A stretch of 64,000 nt of DNA from DASYQD01 sp036005845 (GCA_036005845.1 DASYQD010000174.1:1-64000); one strand, 5' to 3'. Numbered from the stretch's first letter, positions 18,488 to 28,126 are shown. Numbers and translations are program-made. The notes: a model not told the origin generated them from the letters alone.

Positions 18488-20596
18488 TCAGCTCGCGCCG
18501 GCGCCGAGCTGTGCGAGCAGCGCCCGCGCCCGCGCACGTTCTTCGCGGTAGCGGTCCGCCGGCGCCTCGGCGGCGAAGCGGCGCAACGCCGGCACCGCGA
18601 GGTCGGCGCGCTTCGCCGCCGCCGCTTCGAGGCCGAGGTTCCACAGCGCGTCCCACAGCTCGGGCTCGCGGTCGACGGCCTGCTTCCAGGCGTCGAGCGC
18701 GGCGGGAACGTCGCCGAGCTGGTAGCTCGCCACGCCGAGGTTGTTCCAGGCGTGGGCGAGGCCGGCGCGGCGCTGCACCGCCCGCCGCGAGGCGTCGCGG
18801 GCCTGCGGCCAGTGGCCGAGCCGCAGCTCGACGAGGCCGAGCACCTCGAGGGCCTTGGCGTTGTCGGCGTCCTTCGCCAGCACCTGCTGCAGCAGCAGGA
18901 AGGCATCGCGCTGCCGCCCCGCCTCGGAGTGCGCCAGCGCCAGGTTGTTCATGGCGCCGACGTCGCCGCGGTCGGCGAGCGGCTGCAGCACGGCGACCGC
19001 TTCGGCAGTGCGGCCGACCTCGGCGAGGGTGAGGCCGAGCTGGCGCAGCAGCGTGTCGGCCGCGAGCCCTGAGGCCCGCGCCTTCTCCATCACCTGCAGC
19101 GCCTCGCCGGTGCGCCCCGCTTCGAGCAGCGCGTTGGCGAGCAGCGAGTGGCCGAGCGGCATCGGCCGCGCCGCCACCAGATCGCGGGCGAGCGTGATGG
19201 CGGCGTCGACATCGCCGCGCGAGTAGGCCTCGGTGAGCTGGTGGATCTTGCGGTCGAGGGCGACGAGGCGCTTGGGATCGTCCTCGGGGCCGAAGGTGCT
19301 CTTGGTCGGCGTGACGGAGGCGGCGTAGCCGAGCGCCAGCATGCGCGCCTGCTCTTCTCCGCCCACCGCGCCGCGAGCCGGCGGCGGCCACGCCGATGCC
19401 GGCGGCAGCGCGTCGAAGGCGGCGCGCGCGGCGCGGCGGTCGGCGTCGACCAAGTTGCGCAGCTCACCGGGGTCGCGCGGCAGGTCGTAGGCCTCGGGCA
19501 GCGGCAGGGCGATGTACTTGTGAGCTTCACCATTCGGGGATTGTCGCAGCAGCCCGCGCAGCGGCGCCCAGCCGCGGTTGAGCGCCGCCGACATCGCCTC
19601 GAAGTATGAGTCGGGGCCGTCGCTCCACGGCTGCAGCAGCGAGCGTCCCGGGCGCTGCGGTCCGCCGGCGGGCGCGGCGGCTCCCGCTGCCGCGAGCACG
19701 GTCGGAAAGATATCGACGTGGCGTGCGGGCCGCGCGTCGATGCCGGCCGCCACTCCCCTCCCCCACAACACCAGCGGCACGTGCAGCGTCGCCTCGTAGG
19801 CGAACAGGCCGTGCGTCTCCTCGCCGTGCTCGCCCAGCGCCTCGCCGTGATCGCCGGTGAGGACGACGAAGCACGGCGGCTCGCGCCCTTCGAGGTGCGG
19901 CAGCAGCAGCGGACCGAGGAAGCTGTCGACGGCGGCGACCTCGCCGAGGTAGGGCTCCTTGGCGTAGCGCGTCGCGAAGGGCTCGGGCGGCTGGTAGCTG
20001 GCGTGCGGGTCGTAGAGGTGCGTCCAGAGGAAGCGCGGCTTCCCCGCGCTGGCCTTCCACCACGCGAGCGCGGCGGAGACCACCTCGTCGCCGCGCCGCT
20101 CCGCCAGCACCAGCTGCTCCTCACCGGCGCCGGTCGTGGTGCGGTCGTCGTAGACCTCGAAGCCGTGGTCGAGCCCGAAGCGCGAGTCGAGCGGATAGGC
20201 GCCCACGAAACCGCCGGTGGCGTAGCCGGCGTCGTGGAGCACGCTCGCCATCGTCGCGACAGACGCCGGCAGCGCGAAGCCGCTGTTGTCGCGCACGCCG
20301 TGCTGGAAGGGGTAGAGGCCGGTGAGGATGTTGGTGTGCGAAGGCAGCGTCACTACGTTGTGCGCGTGGGCGTTGATGAACACGCGCCCCGCCGCGGCGA
20401 GGCGGTCGAGATTGGGCGTCGCGACGCGGCGGTTGCCGGCGAAGCCGAGGGCGTCGGCGCGCAGGGTGTCGATGGTGACGAGGACGACGTCCGGCCGCAG
20501 CGGCTGCGGCACCGGTGCGGCAGCCGGCGCGGGCGCGGCGGCGTCCGCCAGCAGGAGCAGCAGTGGCAACAGCCGTGCGGCCGAACGCAAGCGCAT
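18488..20596 (-). CDS. Secreted sulfatase-fold protein with C-terminal TPRs, copy 3
   Basis: 702 aa. The signal peptide is MRLRSAARLLPLLLLLADAAAPAPA, with no lipobox Cys, so unlike copy 1 this one is probably soluble in the periplasm or secreted. Catalytic motifs are VTIDTLRADALG, TLPSHTNILTG and LTGDHGEALGEHGE; the nucleophile position is Thr. TPRs cover about residues 430-695 (AWNNLGVASYQLGDVPAALDAW). It is separated by only 49 bases from copy 2 and likely heads the three-gene transcript. Confidence 0.9.
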   Translation of the reverse strand: MRLRSAARLLPLLLLLADAAAPAPAAAPVPQPLRPDVVLVTIDTLRADALGFAGNRRVATPNLDRLAAAGRVFINAHAHNVVTLPSHTNILTGLYPFQHGVRDNSGFALPASVATMASVLHDAGYATGGFVGAYPLDSRFGLDHGFEVYDDRTTTGAGEEQLVLAERRGDEVVSAALAWWKASAGKPRFLWTHLYDPHASYQPPEPFATRYAKEPYLGEVAAVDSFLGPLLLPHLEGREPPCFVVLTGDHGEALGEHGEETHGLFAYEATLHVPLVLWGRGVAAGIDARPARHVDIFPTVLAAAGAAAPAGGPQRPGRSLLQPWSDGPDSYFEAMSAALNRGWAPLRGLLRQSPNGEAHKYIALPLPEAYDLPRDPGELRNLVDADRRAARAAFDALPPASAWPPPARGAVGGEEQARMLALGYAASVTPTKSTFGPEDDPKRLVALDRKIHQLTEAYSRGDVDAAITLARDLVAARPMPLGHSLLANALLEAGRTGEALQVMEKARASGLAADTLLRQLGLTLAEVGRTAEAVAVLQPLADRGDVGAMNNLALAHSEAGRQRDAFLLLQQVLAKDADNAKALEVLGLVELRLGHWPQARDASRRAVQRRAGLAHAWNNLGVASYQLGDVPAALDAWKQAVDREPELWDALWNLGLEAAAAKRADLAVPALRRFAAEAPADRYREERARARALLAQLGAGAS

Positions 20597-20628
20597 GGGC
20601 GAACCGATCCTAGCCCGCGCCGAGACAC

Positions 20629-20661
20629 GAAGAGCGCCGGCCCACGCCGGCGCCCCTCTTC
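20629..20661 (-). terminator. Strong hairpin after the TonB-receptor-like gene
   Basis: GAAGAGCGCCGGC (20629-20641) pairs with GCCGGCGCCCCTCTTC (20646-20661) with a four-base loop and a two-base asymmetry. It lies 19 bases past the stop of the receptor gene and before the sulfatase-like genes. There is no real T tract, so it is terminator-like rather than a canonical terminator. Confidence 0.5.
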
Positions 20662-20679
20662 ACCGCCCGCGCTTTACCA

Positions 20680-23595
20680 CTAGCGGAAGCGCAGCGTCAC
20701 CCCGACGCGGAACACGCGCGGGCTCAGCCGCTCGCGCTCGACGTTGCCGCTGCCGAGGTCCTCGCGCCGGTCGCGCTGCAGCACGTAGTCCTCGTTGAGC
20801 AGGTTGAAGCCGTCGATGCCGAGCAGCCAGTTGAGCTCGCCGGTCTGGAACTCCTTCTCGATGCGGCCGTCGAGCACGATGACGTCGTCGTTGCGGAACT
20901 CGTCGTTCGAGTTCGACAGCTCGGCGAGCACGCGCCCCGGCTCGCCGCGGCGGGTGCGGAACACCGGTGGCGAGCCGTATCCCTGGCGCCCGGTGAGGTT
21001 GCCGACGACGTTGAACCCCCACGGCCGCTCGGGCGCGATCTGGTAGAGGCCGTTCAAGCCGAACGACCACTTCGAGCCGACGAAGACGTCCGCCTTCGAG
21101 CCGCCCGACTGCTCGGTGTAGATGTCGTTGCCGCCGCTGGCGGTCAGGCCGTCGTCGACGGTGTTGGTGGGGTCGTCGTGGAAGCGGGTCTCGTCGCCCA
21201 CCTTCCACTTCCAGTCGTTCCAGGTGACGTGGCCGCGCGCCGACCAGCGGTTGGCCAGCCGCTTGGTGAAGCTGGCGGTGGCGCCGAGGTAGTCGTTCTC
21301 GCTGTCGCCGTTGGTGACGAAGAAGCCGGTCGTCGGCGTGATGTCCTCGCGCAGGCCGTAGACCGGCACCGTGCGCGAGGAGCCGTCCGGCAGCACGCCG
21401 GTGACCGTGCGGTTGAGCTCCCAGTCGTTGCGCGTCCACTGCCGCACCTGGCCGGTATTGGGATCGATCACCAGGCCGCGGAAGTCGATGATGTCGGTCG
21501 TCTTGCGCCAGGTGATGTTGAGCCCGCCGGCGAAGTCCGGCCGGAACATGTGCTCGAGCCCGAGAGTGACCTCGTCGGTCGTCGCCGGGTCGAGGTTGGG
21601 GTCGTTGACGTTGACGCTGACCAGCGACTCGGGGTGGTCGGGGTCGATGTTGTAGGTGTAGGCGAAGGAGAGGCTGGGCGCCTCGCTGGGGTCGAACACG
21701 AGGTTGCCGTTGGCGTCCTCGAAGTAGAAGTAGGCGTACGAGTAGCCGCCGGCCGGGTTGACGTAGCTGATGCGGTTCTGGCCGAGCTGCTGGGCGTACT
21801 GCGAGAAGGTGGCGCGCAGGAGCGTCGTGCGCTCCGCGCCGAGGGCGAGCGTGGCGGAGAGCCGCGGCACCACCGACGTCCACTCGAAGCCGCCGGCGTC
21901 GTTGCCCTGGAAGCGCAGCTCGGGGATGAGCCCCTGCGCCTGCGGGTTCTCCGGGCTGGTGCTGGGGAGGTTCTTACCCTTCTGCTTGTCGTAGCGCAGG
22001 CCGCCGGTGAGCGTCCAGCGGCCGAGCGACACGGTGTCCTGCAGCCACGCCGAGGTGTAGTCGGTCTTCGCTCCCAGCACGCGGTTGCGGCTGACGCGCA
22101 GGATGGCGATGGTGCCGTCGTAGTAGTTGACGTTGTGGCCGTGCGGCCAGACGGTGATCGAGTGGTTCTCCTGGTCGCGGAAGCCGGCGCCGAACTTCAG
22201 CTCGTGGTTGACGTTGCCGGTGGTGGCGAAGTAGTTGCCGTCGAGACGCTCCTGCTCGATCACGGCGTTCTGCTTGAAGTCGAAGCTGGTGCCGTGGAGG
22301 ATGTTGTCGGCGTCGGTGAACATGTCCGGCCCGAAGCCGCCCTTGGGCGTCAGGGTGAAGTCGCCCTTGTCCCGCGACCATAGGCCGGTGAGGATGAGGC
22401 TCGATCCGAACTGCTGCGAGTCCTCGAGCTTCCAGATGTCCGAGGGCGTCGTCTGGTCGTGGGTGGCCCCCTCGAGCGGGAAGCCGAGGAAGGTGAAGAC
22501 GCGGCCGTACTTGAGCTTGTCGTTGGTCCAGAAGTGGGCGACCGCCGAGTTGGACGCTCCGAGCTGGCCGTTGAGCTTGAAGTTGTAATCCTTGAGCACG
22601 GTACGGTCGAGCAGACGGCCGTCGCCCGACGGGCTGGGCGCCAGGTTGCGGATGTCGCTCTCGCCCCACGAGCCCCAGGCCCACAGGTGGTCCCTCATCA
22701 GTGGACCGCCGAGGTTGGCGCCGTACTCCTCGACGTTGTCGATCTTGTTGCCGAACTCGAGCTTGGGCTCGGACTGCAACGAGCCGTCGGTGCGCAGGTA
22801 GCGTGCCTCGCCCTTCCACTCGTTGGTGCCGCGCTTGGTGATCTGGTTGATAGTGACGCCGGCGGTGGCGACGGTGACGTCGGCCGAGGAGACGGTGAGC
22901 TGCACCTCCTCGAAGGCGCCGAAGTCGAAGTAGGTGGCGGAGGCGCCCACCGCCGCCATGTCGGTCATCACGACGCCGTCGACGGTGAAGGCGTTCTCGG
23001 TGCCGGCGGCGCCGGGGCCGAGGAAGCCCGACTGCTGGCCGCTCTCGTTGCCGCCGACGTTGACGCGGTCGACCTGCACGCCGGGAGTCAGCGCCAGCAG
23101 CGACCAGGGATCGCGGGCGGTCGGCAGGCTCTCGAGGTCGGTCGAGGCGAGGTTGGTGACGCGGCTCGTCTCGTGCGCGTCGAGCAGCGGCGAGTCGGCG
23201 GTGACGGTAATGGTGTCGGTGACGGCGGAGCTGAGGGTCAGCTCGAGGCGGGTCGTCTGGCCGAGGCGGATCGCCACGTTCGACGACTCGAGCTTGGAGA
23301 AGCCCTCGAGCTCGGCGGTCAGCGCATAGGTGCCGGGATAGAGGTTGAGGACGCGGAAGGCGCCCTGCGTGTCGGTCACCTGCACGCTCGGCGCGCCGGG
23401 GCCGGTGACGGTGATGGTGACGCCGGGCAGCGGGCCGCCGCTGCTGTCGCGCACGGTGCCGGCGAGGTCGCCGGTCTGCTCCTGCGCCAGCGCCGGCCCC
23501 GCCGCCAGCAGGGCGGCGAGCAGCAGGAGCAGGGACATCAGGAAGGCGGTTACCGGGGCTCGAAGGCTACGACGCGAGAGACTCCGCTCGACCAT
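20680..23595 (-). CDS. TonB-dependent-receptor-like outer-membrane protein with N-terminal carboxypeptidase-regulatory domain
   Basis: 971 aa. The ATG at 23595 has GGAGGAG eight bases upstream. The signal peptide ends at GPALAQEQ. Residues about 40-125 are a carboxypeptidase-regulatory-like fold (LAGTVRDSSGGPLPGVTITVTG). A plug domain follows (about 130-255: TITVTADSPLLD, then LLALTPGVQVDR and NAFTVDGVVM). The rest is a 22-strand-type barrel ending in VFRVGVTLRFR with a terminal aromatic and Arg. This layout is the abundant acidobacterial receptor family. The ligand is unknown. Its neighbours are the three sulfatase-fold enzymes, which may act on what it imports, but no SusD-like partner is present. 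Confidence 0.92.
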   Translation of the reverse strand: MVERSLSRRSLRAPVTAFLMSLLLLLAALLAAGPALAQEQTGDLAGTVRDSSGGPLPGVTITVTGPGAPSVQVTDTQGAFRVLNLYPGTYALTAELEGFSKLESSNVAIRLGQTTRLELTLSSAVTDTITVTADSPLLDAHETSRVTNLASTDLESLPTARDPWSLLALTPGVQVDRVNVGGNESGQQSGFLGPGAAGTENAFTVDGVVMTDMAAVGASATYFDFGAFEEVQLTVSSADVTVATAGVTINQITKRGTNEWKGEARYLRTDGSLQSEPKLEFGNKIDNVEEYGANLGGPLMRDHLWAWGSWGESDIRNLAPSPSGDGRLLDRTVLKDYNFKLNGQLGASNSAVAHFWTNDKLKYGRVFTFLGFPLEGATHDQTTPSDIWKLEDSQQFGSSLILTGLWSRDKGDFTLTPKGGFGPDMFTDADNILHGTSFDFKQNAVIEQERLDGNYFATTGNVNHELKFGAGFRDQENHSITVWPHGHNVNYYDGTIAILRVSRNRVLGAKTDYTSAWLQDTVSLGRWTLTGGLRYDKQKGKNLPSTSPENPQAQGLIPELRFQGNDAGGFEWTSVVPRLSATLALGAERTTLLRATFSQYAQQLGQNRISYVNPAGGYSYAYFYFEDANGNLVFDPSEAPSLSFAYTYNIDPDHPESLVSVNVNDPNLDPATTDEVTLGLEHMFRPDFAGGLNITWRKTTDIIDFRGLVIDPNTGQVRQWTRNDWELNRTVTGVLPDGSSRTVPVYGLREDITPTTGFFVTNGDSENDYLGATASFTKRLANRWSARGHVTWNDWKWKVGDETRFHDDPTNTVDDGLTASGGNDIYTEQSGGSKADVFVGSKWSFGLNGLYQIAPERPWGFNVVGNLTGRQGYGSPPVFRTRRGEPGRVLAELSNSNDEFRNDDVIVLDGRIEKEFQTGELNWLLGIDGFNLLNEDYVLQRDRREDLGSGNVERERLSPRVFRVGVTLRFR

Positions 23596-23718
23596 GCGTC
23601 CACTCCTCCGTGGGCCGCACTGCCTTGCGGCAGCCCGGCCCGCTGTCGGTTCGGCCTGTTTCGATCATCTTACCGCCGTTGCCGGCGCTGCAAGTCTTCA
23701 GGACGTGAGACGGGGCCG

Positions 23719-23740
23719 AACGGCGAAACCCTTCGCCGTT
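23719..23740. other. Perfect 9-bp hairpin between the receptor gene and the E2 gene
   Basis: AACGGCGAA (23719-23727) and TTCGCCGTT (23732-23740) flank the loop ACCC. A second small hairpin (AGCGAA/TTCGCT) lies within the next 20 bases. On the minus strand these follow the E2 stop and precede the receptor's promoter region. They may end E2 transcription, though no T tract follows. Confidence 0.45.
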
Positions 23741-23776
23741 AACGCTTCGCTTCAGCGAAAACGATTCGCCGCGCGC

Positions 23777-25204
23777 CTAGAGGAACGGCTGCAGCTCCGG
23801 CCAGTCGCCCTGCTCGAGCACCTTCTTGACGTCGTTCATGAAGTGGTCGGCGTCGGCGCCGTCGACCAGCCGGTGGTCGTAGGTGATGCCGAAGTACGAC
23901 ATGGTGCGGATGGCGATGGTGTCGGCGCCGTCGGCGTCCTGCATGACCACCGGCCGCTTCTCGATGGTGCCGATGCCCAGGATCGCCACCTGCGGCTGGT
24001 TGATGATCGGGGTGCCGAAGAGGCTGCCGAAGACGCCCGGGTTGGTGACCGTGAAGGTGCCGCCCTTGAGCTCGTCGGGGAGCAGCTTCTTGGCGCGCGC
24101 GCGATCGGCGAGGTCGTTGGCGGTCTTCGCCAGGCCGGCGAGGTTCTTCTGGTCGGCGTCGGGGATCACCGGCACGATGAGGCCGCGGTCCATCGCCACC
24201 GCCATGCCGATGTTGATGCGCTTCTTGTAGACGACGCTGCTGCCGTCGATGGAGGCGTTGACCTTCTTGTGCTTGCGCAGCGCCGCCGCCACCGCCGCGA
24301 AGATGAAGGGCATGTAGGTGAGCTTGGTGCCGTGGGCGGCGAAGAAGGCGTTCTTCACCTTGTCGCGGATCTTGGTGATCCGCGTCATGTCGATGTGGAA
24401 GACGGTGGTGACGTGCGCCGAGGTGTGCTTGGAGTACACCATGTGGGCGGCGGTGATCTCGCGGATCTTCGACATCGGCTCGATCTCGACCTCTTCGCCC
24501 TGCGCGTAGGCGGGGACGAAGAAGCCGCCGCCGGCAGGTGCTGGGGCCGCCGGGCGCGCACCTGGAGCTGGCGCGGGCGCCGGAGCCGGACGGGTCTTGC
24601 GCTCTTCGAGGTGGGCCTCGAGGTCGCGTTTGGTGACGCGGCCGTGAATGCCGGAGCCGCTGAGCTCCTCGAGGTTGACGCCCTCCACCTGCGCCATCTT
24701 GCGCACCAGGGGGCTCGAGTACTTGCGGACGCGCTCCTCGACGCTGCCCGGCGCGGCGGCGGGCGGCGAGGGAACCGCGGTCGGACGCGAAGGGGCCGCA
24801 GCCGGTGCGGGAGCGGCCGCGGGTGCGGGGGCGGCGTCGCCGCGGGCCTTCTCTTCGCGTGCCGCGACGGTGGTCGGCGCAGCGGCGCTCGGCGCTGCCG
24901 CTGGTTGCGCCGGCTTCTCGGCCGCGGGGGCCGGCGCAGCTTCGCCGGCGGCGCCGGGCTGCTCGCCCGCCTCGCCGATGCGCGCCACGACCTTGGACAC
25001 CGCCACGGTCTCGCCTTCCTTGTGCAGCACCTCCAGCACCACGCCGGCGGCGGGGCTGGGGATCTCGGCGTCCACCTTGTCGGTGGAGATCTCGAACAGC
25101 GGCTGGTCGCGGTCGACCTTGTCGCCCACCTTCACCAGCCACTTGGTGATCGTCCCCTCGGCGATCGACTCCCCCATCTGGGGCATGACGACGTCGGTTG
25201 CCAT
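23777..25204 (-). CDS. Dihydrolipoamide acyltransferase (E2) of a 2-oxoacid dehydrogenase complex
   Basis: 475 aa. The N-terminal lipoyl domain (residues 1-80) has its lipoylated Lys43 in EISTDKVDAE. An Ala/Pro linker leads to a peripheral-subunit-binding domain (about 165-205: YSSPLVRKMAQVEGVNLEEL). The catalytic chloramphenicol-acetyltransferase-like domain ends with the active-site motif YDHRLVDGADA. It transfers acyl groups to CoA. Whether the substrate is 2-oxoglutarate, pyruvate or branched 2-oxoacids cannot be settled: the sequence is of the sucB/bkd group and the E1 gene is not in the window. It lies 19 bases downstream of the E3 gene, in one operon. Confidence 0.93.
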   Translation of the reverse strand: MATDVVMPQMGESIAEGTITKWLVKVGDKVDRDQPLFEISTDKVDAEIPSPAAGVVLEVLHKEGETVAVSKVVARIGEAGEQPGAAGEAAPAPAAEKPAQPAAAPSAAAPTTVAAREEKARGDAAPAPAAAPAPAAAPSRPTAVPSPPAAAPGSVEERVRKYSSPLVRKMAQVEGVNLEELSGSGIHGRVTKRDLEAHLEERKTRPAPAPAPAPGARPAAPAPAGGGFFVPAYAQGEEVEIEPMSKIREITAAHMVYSKHTSAHVTTVFHIDMTRITKIRDKVKNAFFAAHGTKLTYMPFIFAAVAAALRKHKKVNASIDGSSVVYKKRINIGMAVAMDRGLIVPVIPDADQKNLAGLAKTANDLADRARAKKLLPDELKGGTFTVTNPGVFGSLFGTPIINQPQVAILGIGTIEKRPVVMQDADGADTIAIRTMSYFGITYDHRLVDGADADHFMNDVKKVLEQGDWPELQPFL

Positions 25205-25223
25205 CGCGGTCTCTCTCCTGAAC

Positions 25224-27164
25224 CTAGAAATGAATCGCCGAGCCGTGCGAGGCGTGGGCCGCCTCGGCCATCGCTTCGCTCAGCGTCGGGTGCGGGTGGA
25301 CGGCGCGGAAGAGCTCCTCGGCGGTGGTCTCGAGGCCGAGCGCCGCGCAGGCCTCGCCGATGAGGTCGGTGGCGTGCACGCCGACGATGTGGATGCCGAG
25401 CACCTCGTCGTACTTCTTCTCGCGCACGATCTTGACGAAGCCTTCGGTCTTGCCGACGATGGCCGCCTTGCCGAGCGCAGTGAAGGGGAACTTGCCGACC
25501 TGCACGTCGTAGCCGAGCTCCTTCGCCTTCGCCTCGGTCAAGCCGACGCTCGCCACCTCGGGGTCGCAGAACGTCACGCCGGGGACGCGCCCGTAATTGA
25601 CGGGACGCGTCTCGTGCCCCGCCATGTGCTCGACGGCGACGATGCCCTCGGCCGAGGCGACGTGTGCGAGCCACGGTTTGTTCGGCACCACGTCGCCGAT
25701 CGCGTAGATGTGCGGCACCGCGGTGCGCATGTAGCCGTCGACCACCTTGACGTAGCCGCGCTCGACCTCGACGCCGAGCGCCTCGAGGCCGAGGCCGTCG
25801 GTCACCGGCGCGCGGCCGATGGCGACGAGCAGCATCTCCGCCTCGACCGATTGCTTCTTCTTGTGCTCGAGGGTGAGCTTGACGCCGCTGTCGGTCGTCT
25901 CGACCTTGGTCACCTTGGCGTCGACGAGCGCCTCGATGCCGCGCTTGCGGAAGGCGCGCGCCACCTCGGCCGAGGACTCCTCGTCCTCGACCGGCAGCAG
26001 GCGCGGCAGCATCTCGACGATGGTCACCTCGCTGCCGAAGGAGCGGAAGATCGAGGCGAACTCGGTGCCGACTGCCCCGGCGCCGAGCACGACGAGCGAC
26101 TTGGGGACGCTCTCGAGCTCGAGCAGGTGGTCGGAGTTGAGTATGCGCTTGCCGTCCGAGGGCGCAATGCCGATCTCGCGCGGCACCGAGCCGGTGGCGA
26201 TCATCACGTAACGCGTGCTGACGCGTTGCGTCTCGCCGCCGTTCTTCGCGATCTCGACGGTGTGGGGATCGACGAGCTTGCCGCGGCCCTGCAGCACCGG
26301 CGTCACCTTGTACTTCTTGAACAAGCCTTCGATACCCTTGGCGTTCTTCGCCACCACGCCGCGCTTGAACTCGTGCGTCTTGGCGACGTCGAGCTTCACC
26401 TCGCCGGCGACGACGCCGAAGGTCTCGGACTTGCGCAGCGTGTCGAGCACCTCGGCGCTGTGCAGCAGCGCCTTGGTGGGGATGCAGCCGCGGTGCAGGC
26501 AGGTGCCGCCGAGCTTGGGGTCCTTCTCGACGACGGCGACCTTGAGGCCGAGCTGGCCGGCGCGGATGCCGGCGACGTAGCCGCCGGGACCGCTGCCGAT
26601 GATGACGAGGTCGTAGTCGAAGGAACCCTCGGGAGCGGCGGGAGCCGGGGCCTTACCACCGGCAACAGCCGGCGCAGGCCTTGCGCTGCCCGTTGGCGCG
26701 GTCGCTCGCGCGGCGGGCTTCGCGGCTGCTGATGCCGCGAGCTCAGGGGAGGCAGGTGCTGAAGCGGGCTGCGGTTTCCCGGCGGGCGCGCCACCAGGCG
26801 ACGCCGCTGGCTGCTTCGAGCCTGGCGCCGGCGACGCGACCTGTGCCGCGGCTGCCGCCGGTTGGTCCGTCTGTTTCGGCGCCACCGCCGGCGCCGCCGC
26901 CGCTTTGCCCGCGCCGGGCTGCTCTCCGGCCTCGCCGATGACCGCCACCACCTGCGACACCGGTACGACGTCGCCTTCCCTGTTGCGGATCTCGAGCACG
27001 ACACCCGCGGCGGGGCTGGGGATCTCGGCATCGACCTTGTCGGTGGAGATCTCGAACAACGGCTGGTCGCGGTCGACCTTGTCGCCGACCTTGACCAGCC
27101 ACTTGGTGATCGTGCCCTCGGCGATCGACTCGCCCATCTGGGGCATCACGACTTCGGTTGCCAT
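25224..27164 (-). CDS. lpdA: Dihydrolipoyl dehydrogenase (E3) with its own N-terminal lipoyl domain
   Basis: 646 aa, about 170 longer than usual. Residues 1-80 are a lipoyl domain nearly identical to that of the E2 gene (Lys43 in EISTDKVDAE). An Ala/Pro linker follows. From about residue 178 it is a normal flavoprotein: FAD motif IIGSGPGGYVAG, redox disulfide GGTCLHRGCIPTK, NAD motif VLGAGAVGTEFAS, and the catalytic His-Glu in HPHPTLSEA. It reoxidises dihydrolipoamide for the complex. The near-identical 5' ends of this gene and the E2 gene suggest recent duplication or gene conversion. Lipoyl-E3 fusions are known in some bacteria. Confidence 0.95.
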   Translation of the reverse strand: MATEVVMPQMGESIAEGTITKWLVKVGDKVDRDQPLFEISTDKVDAEIPSPAAGVVLEIRNREGDVVPVSQVVAVIGEAGEQPGAGKAAAAPAVAPKQTDQPAAAAAQVASPAPGSKQPAASPGGAPAGKPQPASAPASPELAASAAAKPAARATAPTGSARPAPAVAGGKAPAPAAPEGSFDYDLVIIGSGPGGYVAGIRAGQLGLKVAVVEKDPKLGGTCLHRGCIPTKALLHSAEVLDTLRKSETFGVVAGEVKLDVAKTHEFKRGVVAKNAKGIEGLFKKYKVTPVLQGRGKLVDPHTVEIAKNGGETQRVSTRYVMIATGSVPREIGIAPSDGKRILNSDHLLELESVPKSLVVLGAGAVGTEFASIFRSFGSEVTIVEMLPRLLPVEDEESSAEVARAFRKRGIEALVDAKVTKVETTDSGVKLTLEHKKKQSVEAEMLLVAIGRAPVTDGLGLEALGVEVERGYVKVVDGYMRTAVPHIYAIGDVVPNKPWLAHVASAEGIVAVEHMAGHETRPVNYGRVPGVTFCDPEVASVGLTEAKAKELGYDVQVGKFPFTALGKAAIVGKTEGFVKIVREKKYDEVLGIHIVGVHATDLIGEACAALGLETTAEELFRAVHPHPTLSEAMAEAAHASHGSAIHF

Positions 27165-27208
27165 TCCTTATGTCCTCTCTCTCGCGCCCGAAATGCTTTC
27201 GTTCTTGC

Positions 27209-28126
27209 TCAAACAGTCGCCGGAACGACGGGCTCGGCGCGGAAGCGGCCGGGCCGGTCGCCGGGCACCAGCCGTGCCAGTGGCGTCACCGGGTCGTGCT
27301 CGAAGACGCAGAGCCAGTCGCCGGCCGCCGCCTCGGCCACCCACCGCGGCTTCTCTTCCATCGTGCGCAGCGGCCAGAGGTCGTAGCCCATCACCCACGG
27401 CGTCGGCAGGTGCGCCGCCGTCGGCACCAGGTCGGCGAAGAAGGCCGCCTTCTCGCGATGTTCTCCACCCCGAGGGCCGCCGTCGACCGTCACCACGCAC
27501 ATGCCCGGTGAGTGGCCGCCGGCGCGCACCATGCGCACGCCCGGCAGCGGCTCGGCCGCGTCGTCGAACAGCTCGAGCGCGCCCGCTTCGACCAGCGGCT
27601 CGAAGTTGCGCCGGTCGTAGCTCGGGCGATCGCGGTCGTTGGGCGCGAACGCATGCTTCAGCTCGTCGCGCTGCAGGAAGTAGCGGGCGCGCGGGAACGT
27701 CGGCACCCACCTGGGTTCCGGAGAATCCGGATGGCCGCGCCGCCGCGTGCTCCAGCCGCAGTGGTCGAAGTGGAGGTGGGTGAGCAGCACGTGGGTGACG
27801 TCCTCGGGCGCCACTCCCAGAGTAGCCATCCGGTCAAGGAGGCGCTCGCCCTCGGGCGGCACCGCGAAAGTCTCGCGCCCGCGCTCGTCGAGCTTCTCGC
27901 CGATGCCGGCGTCGACGAGTGCGACCGCGCCCTCGCCGCGCAGCAACAGGCAGTTGGTCGTCATCTCGATGCGGTTCTGCGCGTCCGCCGGCTTCTGCCG
28001 CTCCCACAGCACCTTCGGCACCACCCCGAACATCGCCCCGCCGTCGAGGCGAAACGTCGTGTCCGGCAGGACGGCGAGGTCGAAACGGCCTAGGTTGGTC
28101 TGGTGGATGAGAGGGCCCGGTCGCAC
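27209..28126 (-). CDS. MBL-fold metallohydrolase
   Basis: 305 aa with a GTG start at 28126. It carries the zinc motif THLHFDHCG, a downstream His in GGHSPGM, an Asp in FFADLVPT and a late His in FEHDP. This pattern fits the metallo-beta-lactamase superfamily, close to lactonase/hydrolase members. The physiological substrate is unknown. It is divergent from the patatin gene with only 83 bases between starts, so the two may share a regulatory region. Confidence 0.85.
   Translation of the reverse strand: MRPGPLIHQTNLGRFDLAVLPDTTFRLDGGAMFGVVPKVLWERQKPADAQNRIEMTTNCLLLRGEGAVALVDAGIGEKLDERGRETFAVPPEGERLLDRMATLGVAPEDVTHVLLTHLHFDHCGWSTRRRGHPDSPEPRWVPTFPRARYFLQRDELKHAFAPNDRDRPSYDRRNFEPLVEAGALELFDDAAEPLPGVRMVRAGGHSPGMCVVTVDGGPRGGEHREKAAFFADLVPTAAHLPTPWVMGYDLWPLRTMEEKPRWVAEAAAGDWLCVFEHDPVTPLARLVPGDRPGRFRAEPVVPATV

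Noticed and set aside
13862..20596. Plain arylsulfatase annotation
   Set aside because: The CxPxR formylglycine motif is missing in all three; Thr occupies the position.
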